Assembly: GCA_964397085.1 (NCBI GenBank)
Contig: CAYNHH010000001.1
Span: forward strand, 1 to 43,472
Origin: CAILAD01 sp964397085
GTDB taxonomy: Bacteria > Patescibacteriota > Saccharimonadia > CAILAD01 > BJGX01
DNA length: 43,472 nucleotides
Direction of reading: 5' to 3'
In this document: positions 1 to 8,270 of the stretch, one piece after another
Numbering within the stretch: position 1 is the stretch's first letter
Layout: every line of letters starts with the position of its first letter
Made by a program: the position numbers and the translations under genes
The notes under the pieces: model-generated
Database searches by the model: none
What the model was told of the DNA's origin: nothing
What the model saw: only the letters and a program-made list of their open reading frames with translations

Positions 1-130
1 CTCTGAATGAGCATGAATATTACTCGAATACCCCACGTGAGCCCCCTTCTCTTTGAGTATAGTCTTAAAATCTTTTAGACTTCAAGATTTACTATATTAG
101 ACCTGGTACATTGTGCTTGTCAATCATCAA
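1..130. other. intergenic, no gene seen
   Basis: I see no convincing coding region, RNA gene or promoter in these AT-rich bases at the window edge. They lie beyond the terminator that follows the rnj transcription unit. Confidence 0.5.
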
Positions 131-161
131 ATAAAAACCACCAATCTCTAGCAATTGGTGG
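131..161 (-). terminator. intrinsic terminator downstream of rnj
   Basis: On the minus strand an 8-bp stem, CCACCAAT pairing with ATTGGTGG, is followed by TTTTT and more AT-rich sequence. It is the first terminator-like hairpin after the rnj stop codon, about 290 bases downstream, and probably ends that transcript. Confidence 0.75.
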
Positions 162-450
162 CCAAGCCTAGCTATTGCACACTATCTTCAGAACAACTGC
201 TGCAATAGTTATGACTGCCCTTGCAAAAGTTGTTCGATTGCGCTCTCGCAAGTAGCACACGAGCCATGCATTCCGACAATCTGTCGACAATAACCGACCA
301 AGGATAACTCGTAAACTCTCTTATGATCTAGATTCTTCGGCGTACCCCAGAATGACACAGTCAGAAGAGATCCTGAAATAAATTCAGGCTGACGGGGAAA
401 GCTAAGGCAATAATACAACGAAGAAATTCGCGCTGTATATTGCCGAGTGA
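162..450. other. intergenic with degenerate palindromic repeats
   Basis: No gene is supported here. The stretch holds remnants of dispersed repeats: a motif near 330-357 (CTTCGGCGTACCCCAGAATG) that resembles the arm of a common bacterial palindromic repeat, followed by the better-preserved copy at 367-394. A short minus-strand ORF in this stretch has no ribosome binding site and looks incidental. Confidence 0.45.
367..394. repeat. third copy of the 28-bp palindromic repeat
   Basis: This 28-base unit matches the repeats at 6643-6670 and 6966-6993 with two substitutions. It keeps the internal palindrome ATCCTGAA / TTCAGG and lies alone in the rnj downstream region, without a GIY-YIG gene. Confidence 0.7.
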
Positions 451-2601
451 CTAGACTTCTATTACTACAGGCAACACAATTGGACTACGCTTTGTCACCT
501 TGTAGAGCAAGTTACTGAGCTCATCACGCATACGTGCTTTTACTATCGGTGAGTTGGGTGGAGTCTTAGGGTTGCGGTTAGCAAAGATATTTTTGACAAT
601 GGTACGTGAGCTGTTCAGTAACTCTTCATTGTCTTTCACATAGATAAACCCACGGCTAATAATATCTGGACTAGTCACAAGCTTACCAGTCTTACGATTG
701 ACAGTAGCAATTACCGTAAAGATGCCATCACTAGCCATGGCTAGTCGGTCTTTAAGTACTATGTCTTGCACATCACCAATACCACTACCGTCAATCAATA
801 CTGAGCCAGACTGTACGATTGGACCAAGCTTCACTGCTCCATCCATGGCCTCAAGTGTTTGACCATTCTCTATCACAAAGACATTTTCTGGTTTCACTAC
901 CCCACCACGCTTGGCAATCTCGGCATTGTGTACCATATGATGCACTTCACCGTGAATTGGTAAGTAATACTTTGGTCGTACCAAAGAAATCATCTCCTTC
1001 ACTTCTTCATAGTATGCATGACCAGATGTGTGCATAATTCCTAGATCATCAAAAGTTCTAGTAGCCTGTTGATACACGTAAGGTCCCCATCGAAATAGGT
1101 CATCTACCATACCCCATACTGACTTTTCGTTACCAGGAATAATCGAGCTTGAAAGTACCACTACATCTGAGGCCTTGAGCTTGATGTCTTTGTGCTCACC
1201 CTTGCCCATACGTACTAGGCCAGAGTTTTCTTCACCTTGGTGACCCGTGGTAAGTACTGCTACTTCACCATCCTGATATTTGCTGACATCAGCAGCCTTA
1301 ATAAGTAGACCCGGTGGTACTTTGACATACCCAAGCTTCACTGCTATTTCCATGTTACTCAGCAAACTTCGTCCAGCCAGTGCAAGCTTACGCTTAGCCT
1401 TGTGCGCAGCATCTACAAACACCTGAATACGATCTACTTGTGAAGCAAATGAGCTAATAATCACCCGCTTGTTGTAGTTACGAATAAATATCTCATCGAG
1501 AGTCTCAATAATCTCTTGTTCCGTTGGGCTCGTGCCCATGTTTTCACAGCTCGTACTATCACACATAAGCATAAGCACGCCTTCGTCACCAAGCTCTTTT
1601 AAGCGAGCCTTGTTGCTAGGCTTACCGCTCAGTGGATCGTCATCAAAACGCCAATCCCCAGTATTAATAAGTGTTCCCACTGGTGTATGAATAGCAATCG
1701 AGCAAGCGTCTGGGATAGAGTGCGTGATACGGATAAACTCAATACTAAATGCACCAAGCTGTATCTTTTCACCACTATCTTGGTCAACAGTGCGGATCTC
1801 TGGCTTGAAAGGCAACTTGTATTCTTCTAGTTGTCTTTCAATAAACTTGGCCGTAAAATTAGCTGCATATATTGGAGCTGGTAGCTTTGGCAAGATAAAT
1901 GGTATACCACCAACATGATCCATGTGAGCATGAGTAATCAAGTGAGCACGGATTTTGTGCTTTCGTTCTTCAAGATAAGTAGTATCAGGAATAATGTAAT
2001 CAATACCCGGTGTTTCTGGCCCAGGAAACATAAAGCCAATATCCATCACAATAATGTCGTTTTCGTACTCAAGCGCCATCATGTTCTTACCGATCTTATC
2101 TAGTCCACCAAGAGGAATAATCTTGAGCTTACCGGCATCTGTCTTGCTCATAGACACAGGCTTAGCTGTAGCCTTTACTTCTGTAGCACCTGGCTTACCA
2201 TTGGCATTAAAGCTACCTTCAGAAAATACTGCTGGGCCTCTATCGTATTTACGACGCTGAGCAAAGTTGTCACCGCCCCTACCTACACCGCGTGGGCCGC
2301 TTCCGCCGCCTTGTCGATTTTTGTTGTTGTTTCGAGAACGGTTTTGATTATTGCCATTGTGACTAGGCTTTTGCGTACCATTAGCTGCGGCAGCTTTGGC
2401 AGCAGTACCTGCTGGCATCAATTTTGGCGTAGGTGCTTTTGCGGTAGCTTTGGCAGCTGTGCCCGCTGGCATTAGCTTGGGAGTAGGTGCTTTTGCTACA
2501 GGAGCAGTCTCTTGTTTGGGCGCAGGCTTTTTAGCTGACATACCCAAATCTTGAGCAGTCAGTGGTCGGCTATTAAATTGTTTTTTATTGTTTGAATCCA
2601 T
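451..2601 (-). CDS. rnj: ribonuclease J
   Basis: RNase J is a metallo-beta-lactamase/beta-CASP ribonuclease that removes 5'-monophosphorylated RNA 5'->3' and also cuts internally in mRNA turnover and rRNA maturation. The zinc motif HAHMDHVGG lies near residue 224, followed by the beta-CASP region and a C-terminal domain; the core is full length. About 155 residues precede the core: basic, Ala/Pro/Asn/Gly-rich, with two near-identical copies of the unit APTPKLMPAGTAAKA, probably an RNA-binding tail. I chose the ATG at 2601 (MDSNN); the longer frame needs a TTG with no ribosome binding site. GGAG lies upstream of the ATG at a rather long spacing of 16 bases. An inverted repeat at 2628-2646 lies just upstream. 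Confidence 0.95.
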   Translation of the reverse strand: MDSNNKKQFNSRPLTAQDLGMSAKKPAPKQETAPVAKAPTPKLMPAGTAAKATAKAPTPKLMPAGTAAKAAAANGTQKPSHNGNNQNRSRNNNKNRQGGGSGPRGVGRGGDNFAQRRKYDRGPAVFSEGSFNANGKPGATEVKATAKPVSMSKTDAGKLKIIPLGGLDKIGKNMMALEYENDIIVMDIGFMFPGPETPGIDYIIPDTTYLEERKHKIRAHLITHAHMDHVGGIPFILPKLPAPIYAANFTAKFIERQLEEYKLPFKPEIRTVDQDSGEKIQLGAFSIEFIRITHSIPDACSIAIHTPVGTLINTGDWRFDDDPLSGKPSNKARLKELGDEGVLMLMCDSTSCENMGTSPTEQEIIETLDEIFIRNYNKRVIISSFASQVDRIQVFVDAAHKAKRKLALAGRSLLSNMEIAVKLGYVKVPPGLLIKAADVSKYQDGEVAVLTTGHQGEENSGLVRMGKGEHKDIKLKASDVVVLSSSIIPGNEKSVWGMVDDLFRWGPYVYQQATRTFDDLGIMHTSGHAYYEEVKEMISLVRPKYYLPIHGEVHHMVHNAEIAKRGGVVKPENVFVIENGQTLEAMDGAVKLGPIVQSGSVLIDGSGIGDVQDIVLKDRLAMASDGIFTVIATVNRKTGKLVTSPDIISRGFIYVKDNEELLNSSRTIVKNIFANRNPKTPPNSPIVKARMRDELSNLLYKVTKRSPIVLPVVIEV

Positions 2602-2627
2602 TAGTTTGTAATGATTTCTCCTTTGTT

Positions 2628-2646
2628 TTGTATCGAGTGGATACAA
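2628..2646. promoter_or_regulatory. inverted repeat upstream of rnj
   Basis: TTGTATC and GATACAA form a perfect 7-bp dyad with a 5-base spacer, 27 bases before the rnj start codon. It could be an operator or a small hairpin in the 5' UTR; the sequence does not decide between these. Confidence 0.4.
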
Positions 2647-2661
2647 GGGTTAATAATAATG

Positions 2662-2725
2662 ACAAATGTCATTTCGACCAAAGTGGAGAAATCTATGCGA
2701 TTCCTCGACTACGCTCGAGATGACA
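2662..2725. repeat. dispersed imperfect palindrome (GTCATTTCG type)
   Basis: The stretch begins GTCATTTCGACC and ends CTCGAGATGAC, with imperfectly complementary halves (AAGTGGAGAAATC, then GATTCCTCGACTACG). This build is typical of intergenic palindromic repeats scattered in many bacterial genomes. It fills the gap between udg and rnj. Confidence 0.5.
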
Positions 2726-2738
2726 CGGTATCTATTGG

Positions 2739-3314
2739 TTAATTTTCAAGTTTTTGTAATATTGCAGGTATTTGGGCAAAATCTTCGAGTAGAGTTGAGC
2801 GCATACCACCGTTGTACAGGGCTGCTGCCGGATGATAGAGCGGCAAAAATACCATTCCAGATCTTCGGTATAGGTTTCCGTGTGCCTCTGATATCTTTAG
2901 CTCTGGTAAAAACACATTCATGCTGTGTCTACCCAAGAAAATTATCAGCTGTGGCTGAATGACCTTTATCTGTGCAAGAAGATATGGCAAGCATATTTTA
3001 ATCTCTTCAGCAGTAGGATCACGATTTTCTGGTGGTCTGAACTTCACTATATTGGTGACAAATACTTTGTCTCGGCTCAAGCCTATACTTTCTAGCATTT
3101 CATCAAGAAACTTACCGCTGGCACCCACAAATGGTCTACCGACTTTATCTTCTTGTGCGCCAGGTGCCTCACCTACAAACATAAGTTTGGAGTCTGGGTC
3201 ACCATCTCCCGGTACAGGATTGATACAACTTTTGGCGATTGCAAGCCCACACTGCCGAGAAATGATTTTCTCTGCAATACTATCTAATTTGGCTTGTTTC
3301 TCATCTGTTGTCAT
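2739..3314 (-). CDS. uracil-DNA glycosylase, family 4
   Basis: Removes uracil from DNA to start base-excision repair. The 191-residue protein has the family-4 signature GEAPGAQED followed by GRPFVGASG (around residues 47-65) and the C-terminal HPAAALYN motif. Cysteines in the N-terminal CGLAIAKSC segment and at KICLP are the candidate ligands of the 4Fe-4S cluster usual in this family. It lies between pnp and rnj on the same strand, with a CCCCGA/TCGGGG hairpin at 3333-3348 just upstream. Length and motifs are intact. A family-4 enzyme is clear; the substrate range is inferred from the family. Confidence 0.9.
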   Translation of the reverse strand: MTTDEKQAKLDSIAEKIISRQCGLAIAKSCINPVPGDGDPDSKLMFVGEAPGAQEDKVGRPFVGASGKFLDEMLESIGLSRDKVFVTNIVKFRPPENRDPTAEEIKICLPYLLAQIKVIQPQLIIFLGRHSMNVFLPELKISEAHGNLYRRSGMVFLPLYHPAAALYNGGMRSTLLEDFAQIPAILQKLEN

Positions 3315-3365
3315 TGCAAATCCCCAGTGATACCCCGAAAGCTCGGGGCACGGCTGGAGGCCTGA

Positions 3366-5507
3366 TTATTTATCAGCGAGTTTTTTGGACAAATTAAGTC
3401 TTCCTTTATCATCTATCTCAGTCAATTTTACCCTAAACTCATCACCTTCGCTCACTACATCATGTACATTCTCTACTCTCGCATCAGAGAATTGACTAAT
3501 ATGTACTAGTCCTTCTTTACCAGGCATTATCTCTACAAAGGCACCAAAGTCCATCACCCGTATTACCTTGCCATTGTAGGTTTTGCCTATCTCAGGCTCT
3601 TCAGTAATAGAAGCAATCCACACTTTGGCAGCATCGGCCTTAGCCTGATCCTCTGAATAGATAAGTATTAGGCCTGAATCTTCAATATCAATCTCCACAC
3701 CTGTCTCGGCAGTAATTTTCTGAATAGTTTCACCGCCCTTGCCAATTACTTCACGGATTTTATCAGGATTAATCGTAATCTTTGTAATACGTGGTGCATA
3801 CTGACTCACATCTGGTTTCGGCTCTGCAATCACCTCTAACATCTTCTCCATTATGTGCATTCTACTGTCTTTGGCTTGAGCTAGAGCAGCAGACATAATA
3901 CTTGGTGAGATACCTTTTACCTTGATGTCCATTTGTAATGCAGTAATACCGTCTTTGGTACCAGCTACTTTGAAGTCCATGTCACCGGCAAAATCTTCAG
4001 CATCTTGAATATCAGAGAGAATTACATGATTTTTAGGGTTTTCGTGGTCTATCATAAGACCCATTGCAATACCTGCAACAGGTGCAGTAATAGGCACACC
4101 CGCATCCATCAAGCTCATTGTACTACCACACACACTTGCCATAGAGGTAGAACCAGCACTACTCAGTAGCTCAGATACCACTCGAATAGTATATGGAAAG
4201 TCTTCTACTTCAGGTATTACTGGTACCAAGGCTTTTTCGGCCAAGTAGCCGTGCCCTACTTCTCGTCTACCTGGAGATCGTACCGGGCGAGCTTCCCCAG
4301 TGCTAAATGGTGGGAAATTATAGTGGTGCATGTACCGCTTGGTAGAGTCTTCTTCCATAGTATCAATGAGTTGAGCATCTGAGAGTGAGCCGAGTGTAGT
4401 AATAGTGAGTGCTTGAGTAGTGCCACGAGTAAAGACTGCAGATCCATGCGTACGTGGCAAGATACCAGCAGCACCAGAGATAGGTCGTACCTCAGTAGTC
4501 TCTCGATTGTCTGGACGTTTCTTATCTTCAAAGATTGCTCGGCGAATTTCACCGTCAATGATCTTTTCAAATGCTACCTTTACATCAGCGTGACTATAGC
4601 GTTCTTTACCATCATCAGCCACATCTTCTGAAAGAGTGCCAAAATCTTGCAATACCTGAGCTTCTAGCTCAGCAATGGCTTCGTGTCGAGCTTGTTTGTT
4701 CTCGTGTCGCACTCGCTCACCCAGCTGTTTTTCAAGACTTTTCTTAATCGTCTCATATGCATCAAGATTTGGTGTAAATAATTCAAATTCTATAGGTCTA
4801 ACAACCATCTTTTTAGCCAGCTCTTCTTGCAGGGCAATAACTGGTTGCCAGCTCTTCACTGCTAGCTCAAGTGCCTCAGTCAAAGTATCTTCTTTAGCTT
4901 CTTGTGCAGCACACTCCACCATCATAATTGCATCTTTTGTACCAGCCACAGTCAAGTTAAGATCACTCTTTTCTTGCTCTGGCACTGTTGGATTCACCAC
5001 CAGCTTGCCAGCAATTTGGCCTATGCGAGCAGCTGCCACTGGGCCATCGAATGGTGCGCCAGTCAGCATGAGGGCTGTACTTGCTGCAATTACAGCTACT
5101 ATATCTGGCTCGTGTTCTAAGTCAGCACTCAGTACTGTCACCATTACCTGTACATCATTGCGAAATCCTTTAGGAAAAAGCGGTCGAATAGGTCTATCGA
5201 TAAGACGACTTGTCAGTACGGCTTGATCAGATGGGCGACCTTCTCGCTTCATATAGCGACTACCAGAAATCTTACCACTAGCGTACATACGCTCTTCATA
5301 GTCTATAAGAAGTGGGAAAAAATCCGTTTCGGGCTTGGCCTTAGGTGCTACTACAGCAGTAGCAAGCACTACTGTGTCACCATATTGCACGGTCACAGCT
5401 CCGTCAGCTCGAAAGGCCAACTGGCCTGTTTCTATTGTAAGTTTTTTGCCTGCAAACTCAGTTTCTAACTTGAGTTGCTTGCCATCAAAAGGATGAATAA
5501 TATTCAT
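3366..5507 (-). CDS. pnp: polyribonucleotide nucleotidyltransferase (PNPase)
   Basis: Phosphorolytic 3'->5' exoribonuclease of the RNA degradation machinery. The 713-residue protein has the full architecture: two RNase PH-like domains, then a KH domain (PDKIREVIGKGG, about residue 580) and an S1 domain (GKVIRVMDFGAFVE, about 645), ending shortly after S1. The conserved FPPFSTGE and GRREVGHG segments of the second PH core are present. It follows truB and rpsO on the same strand, the arrangement seen in many bacteria, where pnp is often autoregulated from the intervening leader. The 189-base gap to rpsO could hold such a site, but I see no clear hairpin-terminator there. Confidence 0.97.
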   Translation of the reverse strand: MNIIHPFDGKQLKLETEFAGKKLTIETGQLAFRADGAVTVQYGDTVVLATAVVAPKAKPETDFFPLLIDYEERMYASGKISGSRYMKREGRPSDQAVLTSRLIDRPIRPLFPKGFRNDVQVMVTVLSADLEHEPDIVAVIAASTALMLTGAPFDGPVAAARIGQIAGKLVVNPTVPEQEKSDLNLTVAGTKDAIMMVECAAQEAKEDTLTEALELAVKSWQPVIALQEELAKKMVVRPIEFELFTPNLDAYETIKKSLEKQLGERVRHENKQARHEAIAELEAQVLQDFGTLSEDVADDGKERYSHADVKVAFEKIIDGEIRRAIFEDKKRPDNRETTEVRPISGAAGILPRTHGSAVFTRGTTQALTITTLGSLSDAQLIDTMEEDSTKRYMHHYNFPPFSTGEARPVRSPGRREVGHGYLAEKALVPVIPEVEDFPYTIRVVSELLSSAGSTSMASVCGSTMSLMDAGVPITAPVAGIAMGLMIDHENPKNHVILSDIQDAEDFAGDMDFKVAGTKDGITALQMDIKVKGISPSIMSAALAQAKDSRMHIMEKMLEVIAEPKPDVSQYAPRITKITINPDKIREVIGKGGETIQKITAETGVEIDIEDSGLILIYSEDQAKADAAKVWIASITEEPEIGKTYNGKVIRVMDFGAFVEIMPGKEGLVHISQFSDARVENVHDVVSEGDEFRVKLTEIDDKGRLNLSKKLADK

Positions 5508-5696
5508 ATTTATACCTGATATCTTTCTACTGTACCCATTTTATGAACGTTAGTTAGAGGGTTATACAATCACTGGTATCATTCAATTGAACAATTCTTG
5601 TGATCAAACAACTCTATCACCAACTTTGAGGGCAAGTATGTTATTCGTTATGCCAATATAATACTAAAATGTGCTACTTACATAGCGAGCAATGCA

Positions 5697-5963
5697 CTAA
5701 CGACGGAGTTTGAGTTTTTTGACAACAGCAGCGTAACGATCTGGAGATTTCTTCTGGAGGTAATCAAGCAGACGACGACGCTTACTTACCATGGCAAGTA
5801 GTCCACGACGACTGTGATTGTCTTTCTTGTGCTCTTTAAGATGCTCTGTTAATTCATTGATTTTTGAAGTAAACAAAGCTATCTGAACCTCAGCTGATCC
5901 AGTGTCTTTCTCGTGTAGAGAATGTGTTGTTATTACTTTCTTCTTTGTAGTCTTTGCTAGCAT
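5697..5963 (-). CDS. rpsO: 30S ribosomal protein S15
   Basis: Primary 16S rRNA-binding protein of the 30S platform. The 88 residues match the usual length, with the conserved motifs DTGSAEVQIALFT, the HSRRGL turn and the YLQKKSPDRY helix. The gene starts 32 bases after the truB stop codon. AAGG upstream of the ATG is a weak ribosome binding site, and a TACTAT box lies close to the start, so a short 5' UTR is possible. Confidence 0.97.
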   Translation of the reverse strand: MLAKTTKKKVITTHSLHEKDTGSAEVQIALFTSKINELTEHLKEHKKDNHSRRGLLAMVSKRRRLLDYLQKKSPDRYAAVVKKLKLRR

Positions 5964-5995
5964 ATGATTACCTTATAGTAGCAGATTAGATCGAG

Positions 5996-6631
5996 TTACG
6001 CAAGTGTAATAGCGTCCTTCAAATCATTATTTCCAATTCTTGTGCGAATTATCTGAGTACAATACGCACCTGTGCCGAGTTTACTACCAATATCTTCTCC
6101 GAGAGAACGAATATATGTACCTGATGATACATCTGCCACTAATGTAAGATAAGGATACACATATTTTACTAGTTCCAATCTGTAAATAGTGACTTTTCTT
6201 GGTTGAATCTCTACTTTCTCTCCCCTACGCGCTCTTTTGTAGGCTCTCACGCCATCAATTTTAATAGCGCTATATTGAGGCGGAACCTGCTGTATCTCGC
6301 CTGTAAATGCCTCAAGTGCACTCAAGATAGCCTTTTTAGCGGGCTTTTCACTCGATACTACCGTCTTTTCACCTTCTTGGTCACCTGTATCTGAAGTTTC
6401 ACCCAATTTTAGAGTAAATTCATAAGTTTTATCTAGCTTGAGATAATTATCTGACTGTTTTGTGTAATCCTTGCCAACCAATATTATCAATAGCCCTTCT
6501 GCCTCAGGATCAAGGGTGCCAGCATGCCCTACTTTTTTGACACCACTAAGCCTGCGTACTTGAGCAACCATACTAAAGGAGCTACGCCCACGCGGCTTGT
6601 GTATTAAGATAATTCCTGGTCTAAATTCCAT
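5996..6631 (-). CDS. truB: tRNA pseudouridine(55) synthase
   Basis: Makes the universal pseudouridine 55 in the T-loop of tRNAs. The 211-residue protein carries the catalytic segment HAGTLDPEAEGLL (Asp in the GTLDP motif, about residue 41), the IHKPRGRSSF N-terminus and the PPQYSAIKIDG motif. It is short for the family and lacks a C-terminal PUA domain. The start is supported by AAAGGGAACT before the ATG; this binding site directly abuts one inverted repeat of the GIY-YIG unit. Confidence 0.95.
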   Translation of the reverse strand: MEFRPGIILIHKPRGRSSFSMVAQVRRLSGVKKVGHAGTLDPEAEGLLIILVGKDYTKQSDNYLKLDKTYEFTLKLGETSDTGDQEGEKTVVSSEKPAKKAILSALEAFTGEIQQVPPQYSAIKIDGVRAYKRARRGEKVEIQPRKVTIYRLELVKYVYPYLTLVADVSSGTYIRSLGEDIGSKLGTGAYCTQIIRTRIGNNDLKDAITLA

Positions 6632-6642
6632 AGTTCCCTTTT

Positions 6643-6670
6643 CGTCATCCTGAATTTACTTCAGGATCTC
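6643..6670. repeat. left 28-bp inverted repeat of the GIY-YIG unit
   Basis: Exact reverse complement of 6966-6993 over 28 bases. It is itself a palindrome (ATCCTGAA...TTCAGGAT). It supplies the last codons and the stop of the GIY-YIG ORF and ends 11 bases from the truB start codon. Confidence 0.85.
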
Positions 6671-6952
6671 CCCATATAAATCATTGAAATTCGGATTTTC
6701 CTTTTTAATCTGATCAAACTTCCAATCTCGATGCCAATTCTTGATTTGTTTCTCTCTATTTATTGCATCTTCTGCGCTTGAAAGTACTTCAAAATACACA
6801 AGCTTATCTACATTATACTTACTTGTGAAGCCTAATACTAAATGACTTTTATGTTCATATATTCTTTTCACTAAATCGCTTGTGACACCAACATACAAAA
6901 CCGAGTTTGTTTTATTGGTGAGTATGTAGACATAATAATTATTCAGCTTCAT
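6656..6952 (-). CDS. GIY-YIG domain endonuclease (UPF0213-like)
   Basis: Small single-domain GIY-YIG nuclease of 98 residues. YVYILTNKTNSVLYVGVTSDL near the N-terminus is the GIY-YIG motif; the catalytic Arg lies in the downstream LVKRIYEHK helix, and a conserved Glu is expected in FEVLSSAEDAINREKQIK. Related small proteins are found in many bacteria, often without known function. The gene is enclosed by perfect inverted repeats and its stop codon lies inside one of them, so the ORF plus repeats look like a compact mobile or repeat-associated unit. Composition is AT-rich like the host genes. I see no clear ribosome binding site. Confidence 0.9.
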   Translation of the reverse strand: MKLNNYYVYILTNKTNSVLYVGVTSDLVKRIYEHKSHLVLGFTSKYNVDKLVYFEVLSSAEDAINREKQIKNWHRDWKFDQIKKENPNFNDLYGEILK

Positions 6953-6965
6953 AGAATAAAAGATT

Positions 6966-6993
6966 GAGATCCTGAAGTAAATTCAGGATGACG
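6966..6993. repeat. right 28-bp inverted repeat of the GIY-YIG unit
   Basis: Perfect inverted copy of 6643-6670, lying 13 bases upstream of the GIY-YIG start codon. It has the same internal palindrome and could form a hairpin in the transcript. Confidence 0.85.
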
Positions 6994-7074
6994 GACTGTA
7001 AATAGCCTAACAACAAAATTACACTGACAAGATTTGGCCGTTGATCATTCTTCCTTTAAAATCCCCTGCAGAAA

Positions 7075-8124
7075 CTACTGCTTCTGGCTGGGATTTTTGA
7101 ATTTTTTTGGGCTCTGCTCAACCTCACTTGTTGACTCTACTACTTCTTCAGCCTTGTCTTCGCTTATAACTTCGCCCGTTTCGGCATCTTTGACACCTTC
7201 TTGTGTGAGTTCTACACCTTTTTTGGCAAGTTTTTCGGCAATAGTCTCGGCTTTACCTGACTCTGATTTACTTGATTCAACTTTTGTCTTTGGGTCAGTT
7301 AGCTTTGGAGTTGGGCGAAATTCACCACTTGGAGTACTACCTGCAACAGAGCTCTGATTATTACTATTGTGACTAAATAGTGCCTGGACTATCTCTTGTT
7401 GCTTAGCACCACCACTCATCATCTGAGCAGCAATAGTCAGACTCTTAGCACTCGTATTTGGCGCAGTAAACCCTTCAGTATTACTCATAATACCGGTAAG
7501 AAGTGCAGTAGCCACATGATAATCAATCATACCTTGAGCTACTGACTCAATAATACCTACGAGCATTTCACACACGCTACTTGCCTGTGGCTCAATATAA
7601 TTCACACTACCGTATTGCTCGTTGCTTCTATGCGCATCAATATTTATCAGGTGTATACCATCAAATATGGTTGGGTTCTGTTCTAAAATTGAGTCAATTT
7701 TAGCTATCTGACTCACACCAAGTACAATTACTAGATCAAATTTGTATGCGCCATAATCAAAAGTTGCATCTTGAGCAGTAAAATTACCCGAAAACGGCGA
7801 TACTACTACTTCAATATTGTCTTCATTGACTTCATACCGTAGCTTATCTACCTCTACCTTGCTCGTATCAAGGCGAATCACAAAATCACGTATACCAGAT
7901 AGGTCACGGCTAATGTGTCGAACATCAAGTACCTTATTAGACTTAGGAAATTCACCAGTCATAATAGCGCTCACTTGCTTGCCAGCGCGTTCCAAAATAA
8001 GCTCGAGGGCAACCATAGCACCGAGCTGGTCATCATTAGGCTGTTTACCGGCCACAAGTAGTATGTGGTTGGCTTGTTTTATCAGTTCTACTGCTTGTTG
8101 TTTGGGGGTCAAATCTTGTTGCAT
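7075..8124 (-). CDS. DHH/NrnA-like phosphoesterase domain protein, degenerate
   Basis: The first ~230 of 349 residues resemble the DHH domain of NrnA-type oligoribonucleases/phosphatases: an N-terminal PNDDQLGAMVAL where active enzymes have DxDAIGS, IDAHRSNEQYG where they have IDHHxSN, and TGIMSNTEGF where they have TGIxTDTG. Several metal-binding positions are therefore changed (DHH reads DAH, TDT reads SNT). The DHHA1 substrate domain is missing and replaced by a Ser/Lys/Glu-rich low-complexity tail. A binding role or altered chemistry is more likely than standard nuclease activity. It has a consensus promoter (8163-8191) and a ~40-base leader without an evident ribosome binding site. Confidence 0.75.
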   Translation of the reverse strand: MQQDLTPKQQAVELIKQANHILLVAGKQPNDDQLGAMVALELILERAGKQVSAIMTGEFPKSNKVLDVRHISRDLSGIRDFVIRLDTSKVEVDKLRYEVNEDNIEVVVSPFSGNFTAQDATFDYGAYKFDLVIVLGVSQIAKIDSILEQNPTIFDGIHLINIDAHRSNEQYGSVNYIEPQASSVCEMLVGIIESVAQGMIDYHVATALLTGIMSNTEGFTAPNTSAKSLTIAAQMMSGGAKQQEIVQALFSHNSNNQSSVAGSTPSGEFRPTPKLTDPKTKVESSKSESGKAETIAEKLAKKGVELTQEGVKDAETGEVISEDKAEEVVESTSEVEQSPKKFKNPSQKQ

Positions 8125-8162
8125 AAATGTGATATTTTGGTTAATAATCTAATTGATTGAGT

Positions 8163-8191
8163 ATTATACCAAACAGAAGTAGTATTGTCAA
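8163..8191 (-). promoter_or_regulatory. consensus sigma-70 promoter of the DHH-like gene
   Basis: TTGACA, 17-base spacer, TATAAT: a perfect match to the vegetative promoter consensus, reading toward the gene that starts at 8124. Confidence 0.85.
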
Positions 8192-8270
8192 GCTTATGAG
8201 TGGTTATATTTCTTTTGATAAATAAAAAGGTTATTAGATTTCTCTAATAACCTTAGGTAGTAATTGCAAA

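Larger units (their letters stand above)
6643..6993. mobile_element. putative GIY-YIG mobile unit with terminal inverted repeats
   Basis: A 351-bp unit consists of a GIY-YIG ORF bounded by identical 28-bp inverted repeats, with a solo near-copy of the repeat at 367-394. No target-site duplication is obvious. Calling it mobile is an inference from the structure. Confidence 0.5.

Noticed and set aside
209..418. 69-codon minus-strand ORF downstream of rnj
   Set aside because: It consists partly of repeat sequence and has no ribosome binding site.
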